DNA from: Dactylosporangium sp. AC04546 | Lineage (GTDB): Bacteria; Actinomycetota; Actinomycetes; Mycobacteriales; Micromonosporaceae | DNA: 64,000 nucleotides | Assembly (NCBI RefSeq): GCF_022095675.1 | Contig: NZ_JAHYSG010000061.1 | Coordinates: forward strand, 1-64,000 | Reading direction: 5' to 3' | In this document: one piece after another, positions 57,924 to 64,000 of the stretch | Numbering within the stretch: position 1 is the stretch's first letter | Layout of the letters: every line of letters begins with the position of its first letter | Program-made: the position numbers and the translations under genes | Notes under the pieces: model-generated | The model's database searches: none | Told to the model about the DNA's origin: nothing | Seen by the model: only the letters and a program-made list of their open reading frames with translations

Positions 57924-60900
57924 ATGGAGTCATCGGCCCAAGTAGCGCCGCTCGGCGCCCTCATCGAGCGCTGCCGGCGGCGGGCCGGACTCACTCAGGA
58001 GTCACTCGCCGCACGCAGCGGGATGAGCGTGCGCGCGCTGCGCGACATCGAGCGCGACCGGGTCCGCCACCCGCATGCGGCGTCGCTGGAGCGGCTCGCC
58101 GCGGCCCTGGGCCTCTCCCCCGCCGAGCGGGCCGAGCTGCTCGCCGTGCTCGACCGGGCCGGCCGCGGGCGCGAGACGACCCGCGTCGGCGTGCTCGGGC
58201 CGCTCGCGGTGACCCGGGCCGGCCAGCCGATCGGCGTCGCCACCTCGGCCCAGCGCGGGCTGCTCGGCCTGCTGGCGCTCCAGGTGGACCGGGCGGTGTC
58301 GCGCGACGAGATCGTCGAGACGCTGTGGGGGCCGCGCCCGCCGAAGACCGCGCCGGCCCAGGTGCACGCGGCGGTCGGGCGGCTGCGCACGATCCTCGAC
58401 CCGGCCGGCGAGCGGGCCGGCGCGGGCGGGGTGCTGCCGCTGACGCACGGGCGGTACCGGCTGAGCGTCCCGTCCGACACGGTGGACGTGAGCCGGTTCG
58501 CGGGCCTCGTCGCCCAGGCCGAGCGGCACGAACCGGACGAGGCCCTGCGCCTGCTCGACGAGGCGCTGCGCGGCTGGCGCGGGCCGGTGCTCGCCGACGC
58601 CAACGCCCGGCTGCGGGCCCACCCGGCGGCCGCGGCGCTCGGCCACCAGCGGCTGGCGGCCGCGCTGCGGCTGGCCGACCTGTCGATCGAGCTGCGCCGG
58701 TACGCCGAGGCGACCGGGCCGCTGCGCGAGCTGACCCGCGACGAGCCGTTCCACGAGGGCCTGCACGCGCGGCTGGTGCTGCTGCTGGCCGGCGGCGGGG
58801 AGCGGGCGGCGGCGCTGCGGCTGTACGCCGAGGTGCGCGCCCGGCTGGTCGACGAGCTCGGGGTGGAGCCGTCGCAGGAGATGCGGGCCGCGCACGTGCG
58901 GGTGCTGCGCGAGGAGGTGCCCGGGCCGCACGAGGTGGTCGCGGCGAGCGGGCGGCCTTCGACGGTGCCGGCGGTGCCGGTCGTGCCGGCGCTGCTGCCG
59001 CCGGACATCCCCGACTTCACCGGCCGGGCCGCCGAGGTGGACGCCGCGGTCGAGCTGCTCACGGCGCCCCGCCCGGCGCTCGTCGTGGCCGGGGTCGCCG
59101 GCATGGGCGGCGTCGGCAAGACGGCGTTCGCCGTGCACGTGGCGCACCTCCTGGCCGGCGCGTTCCCCGACGGCCAGCTGTACGCGAACCTGCGCGGCAT
59201 CGACCCGGCCCCGGCGGCGCCGATCGAGGTGCTGGCCCGGTTCCTGCGCGCCCTCGGCGTCGACAGCCAGGCCGTGCCCGACGACCCCGTCGAGGCCTCC
59301 TCGCTGTACCGCAGCCGCCTCAACGGCCGCCGCGTGCTCGTGGTGCTCGACAACGCGGCCGGCGAGGACCAGGTCCGGCCACTGCTGCCCGGGTCGGCGA
59401 GCTGCGCGCTCGTGCTCACCGGCCGGGCCCGCCTGGCCGGCGTCGAGGGTGCCCGGTGGTTCGACCTCGGTGACTTCCCGGCCGGCGACGCGCTGCGGCT
59501 GCTCGCCGAGGTGGCCGGGGCCGAGCGGGTGGCGGCCGAGGCGGACCGCGCGGCCGAGCTCGTCGGGCTCTGCGGCCGGCTGCCACTCGCGGTGCGGGTC
59601 GCCGGGGCGCGGCTGGCCGCCCGTCCGCGCTGGCGGATCGCCGGCCTCACCGCCCTGCTGGCCGACGAGCGCCGCCGCCTCGACCGGCTCGCCGCCGGGG
59701 ACCTCGCGGTGCGGGCGTCGCTGGCGCTGTCGTACCGCGGCCTCGACCCGGTCGCCGCCCGGCTGCTCGCGATGCTGGGCCTGTTCGACGCGCCCGACGT
59801 GCCGGTGTGGCTGGCCGCGTGCCTGCTGGAGGTACCGCCGGACGACGCGGTCGAGCCGCTGGACGCCCTCGTCGACGCCCAGCTGCTCCAGCTCGCCCGG
59901 ACGGACGCGATCGGCCAGGTGCGGTACCGCCTGCACGACCTGGTCCGGCTCTACGCGCGCTCGCTGGCGCCGCCGGAGGAGGTCGCCGGCGTGCTGGCCC
60001 GCGGCCTCGGCGGCTGGCTGTCGCTGGCCGAGCGGATGGCTCCCGGCGTGCCCGGCCCGTGCTTCGCGGTCCTGCACGGCCCGGCGGACCGCACGCCGGT
60101 GGCGCTGCCGGCCCGGGTCGACCCGCTCGCCTGGTTCGACGCCGAGCGCTCGGCGCTGCTGGCGGCGGTCGCCCAGGCCTGCGACCACGGCCTCGACGAC
60201 CTGGCGTTCGACCTGGCCGGGACGCTGGAGAAGTACTTCGACCTGCGTGGCATGTACGAGTCGTGGCGCGGCACGAACGAGCGGGTGATGCTGTTGTGCC
60301 GGCGCACCGGCAACCGGCTCGGCGAGGCGGTCATGCTGCGCGGGCTGGCCGAGGTCCGGGCCTGGAACACCACCCACGCCGACGGCGGGGCGATGGCCGG
60401 CCTGGAGGCCGACGGCGACCGGGTCCGCGAGCTGTTCACCGCGGCCGGCGAGCCGCGCGGCACGGCCGACGCCGAGGTGATGCGGGCCTGGGGCCTGGCG
60501 GCGCGCGGCGCGTACGCCGAGGCGGTCGCGGCGGCGACCCGCGGCCTGGAGCTGGCCACGGCCACCGGCCACCTCGGCGGGCAGGCCCGGGCGCACATCG
60601 CGCTCTGCCTCACCTACCGCGAGCAGGGCCGCTTCGCGCCGATCCCGGCCCACCTGGAGGCCGCGCTGAGCGCGGCCCGGGCGCTCGGCAACCCCCGCTA
60701 CGAGGCGGCGGTGCTCCAGTTCACCGGCATCGGCCACGGCGAGATGGGCCGGCTGGACGAGGCCCTCGCCTTCCTCGACGAGTCGCGGGCGATCTCCGAG
60801 CGGTACCGCGACCACTACGCCGAGGCGCTCACGATGCTCGCCTACGCCCGGGTCCACGCCAAGCGCGGCGACGACGGCCGCGCCCGGTCGGCGGCCGCCG

Positions 60901-61211
60901 CGTCCCTCGCGCTGGGCCGGGAGTACAACATGACCCACCACGTCGCCGACGCGCTCGCGGTCCTCGGCGAGCTGGAGCTGGCCGCCGGCCGGCCCGCCGA
61001 GGCGGTCGCGTTGCTGGCCGAGTCGGTACGGCTGTGGCGCACGCGGGGCTGGCCGGCGTTCCTGGCCGCGGCCCTGACCGCGCTCGGCGCGGCGCAGTCC
61101 ACACTGGACGCCGCCGCCGCGAGGGCGGCCTGGGAGGAGGCCCGGTCACTGTTCGCCGCGCTGGGCGCCGAGGACCGCGTGGCGGCCCTGGACGCCGCCC
61201 TGTCGCGCTGA
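57924..61211 (+). CDS. XRE - SARP (BTAD) - NB-ARC - TPR transcriptional regulator
   Basis: A 1,095-residue regulator. Residues 10-65 form an XRE-type helix-turn-helix (LGALIERCRRRAGLTQESLA, RSGMSVRALRDIERDRVRHP). Residues 88-330 contain a SARP winged helix and BTAD domain (ALQVDRAVSRDEIVETLWGP, FAGLVAQAERHEPDEALRLL). The NB-ARC ATPase has Walker A GVAGMGGVGKTAFAV near residue 390 and Walker B VLVVLDNAAGE. The C-terminal 300 residues are TPR-like. SARP regulators activate secondary-metabolite clusters, but no such cluster is visible here. Nothing is coupled to it. The frame closes at a large inverted repeat. Confidence 0.9.
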   Translation: MESSAQVAPLGALIERCRRRAGLTQESLAARSGMSVRALRDIERDRVRHPHAASLERLAAALGLSPAERAELLAVLDRAGRGRETTRVGVLGPLAVTRAGQPIGVATSAQRGLLGLLALQVDRAVSRDEIVETLWGPRPPKTAPAQVHAAVGRLRTILDPAGERAGAGGVLPLTHGRYRLSVPSDTVDVSRFAGLVAQAERHEPDEALRLLDEALRGWRGPVLADANARLRAHPAAAALGHQRLAAALRLADLSIELRRYAEATGPLRELTRDEPFHEGLHARLVLLLAGGGERAAALRLYAEVRARLVDELGVEPSQEMRAAHVRVLREEVPGPHEVVAASGRPSTVPAVPVVPALLPPDIPDFTGRAAEVDAAVELLTAPRPALVVAGVAGMGGVGKTAFAVHVAHLLAGAFPDGQLYANLRGIDPAPAAPIEVLARFLRALGVDSQAVPDDPVEASSLYRSRLNGRRVLVVLDNAAGEDQVRPLLPGSASCALVLTGRARLAGVEGARWFDLGDFPAGDALRLLAEVAGAERVAAEADRAAELVGLCGRLPLAVRVAGARLAARPRWRIAGLTALLADERRRLDRLAAGDLAVRASLALSYRGLDPVAARLLAMLGLFDAPDVPVWLAACLLEVPPDDAVEPLDALVDAQLLQLARTDAIGQVRYRLHDLVRLYARSLAPPEEVAGVLARGLGGWLSLAERMAPGVPGPCFAVLHGPADRTPVALPARVDPLAWFDAERSALLAAVAQACDHGLDDLAFDLAGTLEKYFDLRGMYESWRGTNERVMLLCRRTGNRLGEAVMLRGLAEVRAWNTTHADGGAMAGLEADGDRVRELFTAAGEPRGTADAEVMRAWGLAARGAYAEAVAAATRGLELATATGHLGGQARAHIALCLTYREQGRFAPIPAHLEAALSAARALGNPRYEAAVLQFTGIGHGEMGRLDEALAFLDESRAISERYRDHYAEALTMLAYARVHAKRGDDGRARSAAAASLALGREYNMTHHVADALAVLGELELAAGRPAEAVALLAESVRLWRTRGWPAFLAAALTALGAAQSTLDAAAARAAWEEARSLFAALGAEDRVAALDAALSR

Positions 61212-61223
61212 CCCCCGCCCCTC

Positions 61224-61308
61224 GCCTCCGCGATCTTGGAGTTGCGGTCCCGAATATGCCGGATATTTCGCGATATAGCCGGGACCACAACTCCAAGATC
61301 GCGGAGGC
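61224..61308. repeat. 29-bp-arm inverted repeat, terminator or dispersed element
   Basis: The arms 61224-61252 and 61280-61308 are complementary except for one mismatch. The left arm includes CGCGATCTTGGAGTTG. The 27-base loop is A+T-rich and includes CGGATATTTCGCG (61260-61272), which recurs reversed at 45963-45975. It lies 13 bp after the SARP gene and 26 bp after the convergent hydroxylase gene, so it can stop both. The arm length and shared loop suggest a mobile or repeated origin. Confidence 0.75.
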
Positions 61309-61333
61309 AAAAGCGGCGAGGACGGCGAGGACG

Positions 61334-63442
61334 TCAGCGGAGCAGGGAGGCCGGGGTGATCGGCAGGTCGTGGACCCGGATGCCGGTGGCGTGGTACACG
61401 GCGTTGGCGACCGCGGCCGCGGTGCCGACGATGCCGAGCTCGCCGATGCCCTTGGTGCCCATCGGGTTGAGGTGCGGGTCGTCCTCGTCGATCCAGCGCG
61501 CCTCGATCGCCGGCACGTCGGCGTTCACGGCCACGTGGTAGCTCGCCAGGTCGTCCGTCACGAAGTCGCCGGTGCGCCGGTCCATGACGCTGCGCTCCAT
61601 GAGCGCCATCGACAGGCCCATCGTCATGCCGCCGATGAGCTGCGAGCGGGCCGTGGTGGGGTTGACGATCCGGCCGGCCGCGAAGACCCCGAGCAGGCGG
61701 CTCACCCGGACCTCGCCGGTGCCGGGGTCGACGCGCACCTCGCAGAACTGGGCGCCGAACGAGTGGCGCGCGAACTCCTCCCGCGCCGCGACGTCCTCGG
61801 TGGTGTCGGCGGTCGCGAAGACGCCCTCGGCCGGCACCCGCCCGTGGTGGAGGCTGTCGATGCGCTCGCGGACCCGCCGGCACGCCTCGGTGACCGCCCA
61901 GCCCCACGACGAGGTGCCCATCGAGCCGCCGGCGACCGGCGCCGGCCCGATCGCGCTGTCGCCGACGGTGATCTCGACGCAGTACTGGGCGACGCCGAGC
62001 GCGTCGGCGGCGATCTGGCGCAGCACGGTGCGGGCGCCGGTGCCGATGTCGGCCGCGTTCACCTGCACGTGGAAGTGGTCGTCGGCGGTGGCCCGGGCGG
62101 TCGCGGTCGACGGCCAGGTGATCGCCGGGAACGTCGACGCGGCGACCCCGGTGCCGACCAGCCAGCGCCCCTCGCGGCGCACCGCGGGCCGCGGGTCGCG
62201 GCCGGCCCACCCGAACCGCTCGGCGCCGTCGCGCAGGCAGTCGGCGAGGTGCCGGCTGCTGAACGGGATGCCGAGCTCCGGGTCGACCTGGGTGTCGTTG
62301 GCCAGGCGCAGCTGGACCGGGTCCCAGTTGCCGGCCACGGCGAGCTCGTCCATCGCCGACTCCAGCGCGAACGACCCCGGGCACTCGCCGGGCGCCCGCA
62401 TCCAGGTCGGCGGCGGCACGTCGAGCGGCGCGACCCGGTGCGTGGTGCGCCGGTGCGGGGCGGCGTACAGCGTGCGGCTGATCACCGCGGTCTGCTCGAC
62501 GAACTCGATGACCTTCGACGTCTGGCTCACCGCGTCGTGGCCGATCGCGACCAGCCGGCCCCGCTCGTCGGCGCCGAGCCGGACCCGCTGGATGGTCGGC
62601 GTGCGGTACCCGGCCAGCGAGAACAGCATCTGCCTTGTGAGTGCCAGCTTGACCGGCCGGCCGACGCACCTGGACGCCATGGCGGCCAGGACCGCGGTCA
62701 CCCGGCCCGGCCCCTTCGAGCCGAAGCCGCCGCCGACGTGCTCGTTGACCACCCGGACCATCTGCGGCGGCAGCTCGAACAGCCCCGCGAGGGCGTCCCG
62801 CACGCTCGTCGAGGACTGCGTCGAGTCGAACACGACGAGGTTGCCGCGCTCCCAGAACGCGGTCGCGGCGTGCGGCTCCATCGCGACGTGGTGCATCGCC
62901 GGGGTGCGATAGGTGGCGTCGACCCGCACGGCGGCCGTGGCCAGCCCGGCGTCGAGGTCGCCGACCACGCTCATGCCCGGGAAGCCGGCGTTGACCGTCT
63001 CGGGGGCGTAGAGCGCCGGGTGGTCGGCCCGCAGCTCGGTGTCGGCCGTGACCGGCTGCTCGTCGACGACCACCGCCTCGGCGCCCTCCCGGGCGCGCTC
63101 CAGCGAGTTGGCGACGACCATCGCGACGACCTGGCCGCGGTACTGGATGCGGGGCGACTGGAGCACCAGCAGGCCGGGGTCGCCGATCGGCTCCAGGCGC
63201 GGCGCGCTGCCGTGCCACACGACCGCGAGCACCCCGTCGAGGGCGAGCGCCGGCTGGGTGTCCACCGTGGACACCCAGCCGGCGGCGACGGTCGACAGCA
63301 CCGGCCAGGCGTAGACGGCTCCCGGCACGGGATGGTCGACGGCGTACGGCGCGTGGCCGGTCACCTTGTCCCGGGCCTCCAGCCGCGGCTGGGCGACGCC
63401 GATGCTGCGCACCTCACCGAGGCGGATCCGCGCGATGCTCAC
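61334..63442 (-). CDS. Molybdopterin-binding (large) subunit of a xanthine dehydrogenase-family hydroxylase
   Basis: A 702-residue subunit that binds the molybdenum cofactor and hydroxylates an aldehyde or N-heterocycle. It starts with the usual Gly-rich lead (RLEARDKVTGHAPYAVDHPV). It has EPHAATAFWERGNLVVFDST, the Moco contact HVGGGFGSKGPG, RAPGECPGSFALESAMDELA, and near the end GTKGIGELGIVG, whose Glu is the catalytic base. Position 379 is ECPG, not the AYRG of xanthine dehydrogenase, so purine is not implied. GTG 63442 overlaps the stop of the FAD subunit (GTGA), with GGAGG upstream. Confidence 0.92.
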   Translation of the reverse strand: MSIARIRLGEVRSIGVAQPRLEARDKVTGHAPYAVDHPVPGAVYAWPVLSTVAAGWVSTVDTQPALALDGVLAVVWHGSAPRLEPIGDPGLLVLQSPRIQYRGQVVAMVVANSLERAREGAEAVVVDEQPVTADTELRADHPALYAPETVNAGFPGMSVVGDLDAGLATAAVRVDATYRTPAMHHVAMEPHAATAFWERGNLVVFDSTQSSTSVRDALAGLFELPPQMVRVVNEHVGGGFGSKGPGRVTAVLAAMASRCVGRPVKLALTRQMLFSLAGYRTPTIQRVRLGADERGRLVAIGHDAVSQTSKVIEFVEQTAVISRTLYAAPHRRTTHRVAPLDVPPPTWMRAPGECPGSFALESAMDELAVAGNWDPVQLRLANDTQVDPELGIPFSSRHLADCLRDGAERFGWAGRDPRPAVRREGRWLVGTGVAASTFPAITWPSTATARATADDHFHVQVNAADIGTGARTVLRQIAADALGVAQYCVEITVGDSAIGPAPVAGGSMGTSSWGWAVTEACRRVRERIDSLHHGRVPAEGVFATADTTEDVAAREEFARHSFGAQFCEVRVDPGTGEVRVSRLLGVFAAGRIVNPTTARSQLIGGMTMGLSMALMERSVMDRRTGDFVTDDLASYHVAVNADVPAIEARWIDEDDPHLNPMGTKGIGELGIVGTAAAVANAVYHATGIRVHDLPITPASLLR

Positions 63443-64000
63443 CAGCTCGCCTCCGTCATGCCGCGCAGGACCGCCACCGTCAGGTTGCGCAGCAGCGGGA
63501 CCTTCCAGCCGTTGTCCGGCAGCGGCCGCGCGGCGAGCAGCTCCTCGTCGGCGCCGCGCTCGAAGGTGTCCACGGTGGCCGGCGCGCCGCGCATCGCGCG
63601 CTCCGCGGCCCAGGCGCGCCACGGCAGGTGGGCCACCCCGCCCCAGGCGATGCGCACGTCCTGGACGGTGCCGTCGCGCACGTCGATCGCGGCGGCGACC
63701 GAGCCGTCGGCGAACGCGAACGACGCGCGGTCGCGGACCTTGCGGTAGGTGGAGCCGGCCGCCATGGGCAGCGGCGGCAGTACGACACCGGTCACCAGGG
63801 CACCGCGGGGAAGGTTGGTGTCGCGGTCGGGGCGGTCGCCGGGCCGCCGGTAGAGATCGTGGACGCTGATCCGGTCGGGCCCGTGCGGGCCGAGGAACTC
63901 CACCTGGGCGTCCATCACGGACAGTGCCACGGCCAGATCCGACGGGTTGGTGGCGACGCACTGCCGGGAGGCGCCGAGGATCGCCAGGTCGCGGTGCTCG
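63439..64000 (-). CDS. FAD-binding (medium) subunit of xanthine dehydrogenase-family hydroxylase (N-terminus outside window)
   Basis: About 187 C-terminal residues. The FAD-domain end is seen as QCVATNPSDLAVALSVMDAQ, the iron-sulfur-facing part is beyond the edge, and the C-terminal CO-dehydrogenase flavoprotein domain reads YRKVRDRASFAFADGSVAAA, then IAWGGVAHLPWRAWAAERAM. It transfers electrons between the molybdenum/2Fe-2S subunits and an acceptor. It is coupled to the large subunit. A small 2Fe-2S subunit gene should lie to the right outside the window, as is usual in this family. Confidence 0.9.
   Translation of the reverse strand, partial: EHRDLAILGASRQCVATNPSDLAVALSVMDAQVEFLGPHGPDRISVHDLYRRPGDRPDRDTNLPRGALVTGVVLPPLPMAAGSTYRKVRDRASFAFADGSVAAAIDVRDGTVQDVRIAWGGVAHLPWRAWAAERAMRGAPATVDTFERGADEELLAARPLPDNGWKVPLLRNLTVAVLRGMTEASW

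Overview
This 64-kb window is very GC-rich chromosomal DNA from an actinomycete. The SigE-family ECF sigma factors with membrane-anchored partners, MEDS/HATPase regulators, a SARP-NB-ARC regulator and frequent GTG starts and ATGA overlaps suggest Micromonosporaceae or a relative (inference). There is no rRNA, CRISPR array, prophage or intact transposase. One tRNA (Val, CAC) is present. Both ends cut through genes.

Layout. 0-16 kb holds small regulatory and metabolic units: a SigE-family sigma/partner pair, a GH130-like glycosidase/phosphorylase, a TetR - DUF4334 - zinc alcohol dehydrogenase cluster, a large LuxR-type ATPase regulator, several hypothetical proteins, a nucleotidyltransferase with a duplicated N-terminal extension, an AraC regulator beside a dihydrofolate-reductase-like gene with a striking palindrome, and an orphan Imm1-like immunity gene in A+T-richer DNA next to tRNA-Val. 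16-29 kb holds a MEDS sensor pair, a TRM11-like methyltransferase, a secreted GH16-CBM6 glucanase under LacI-type operators, two back-to-back SigE-family modules around an 11-residue-repeat protein, and HxlR and ArsR regulatory units.

29.6-41.2 kb is the most interesting region. An HExxH metallopeptidase-like protein is translationally coupled to a 344-residue protein. That protein is a stand-alone paralogue of the C-terminal domain of a 1,820-residue STAND-like ATPase on the opposite strand. The ATPase is itself coupled to a CHAT (caspase-like) protease with a degenerate ATPase domain. A DUF2786 protein diverges from the CHAT gene. The two convergent transcription units meet at a CTAG stop signal, into which a 208-bp MITE-like element has inserted with CTAG duplication. 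I interpret the locus as a candidate protease/ATPase conflict (defence or regulated-death) system.

41-46 kb holds a membrane protein under the same LacI-type operator, remnants of a CheB-CheR-PAS hybrid around an intact STAS-HATPase regulator, and an unusual fusion of an anti-anti-sigma STAS domain to a SigB/SigF-type sigma factor. 46-53.9 kb holds a giant membrane protein with a glycosidase-like ectodomain, a tandem hairpin repeat, and a second CHAT protease (TPR-CHAT) divergent from a cytoplasmic-looking subtilase. 54-64 kb holds a Ser/Thr kinase and a small membrane protein sharing a related ectodomain, a TGT-like protein, an XRE-SARP-NB-ARC regulator, and the start of a molybdenum hydroxylase operon.
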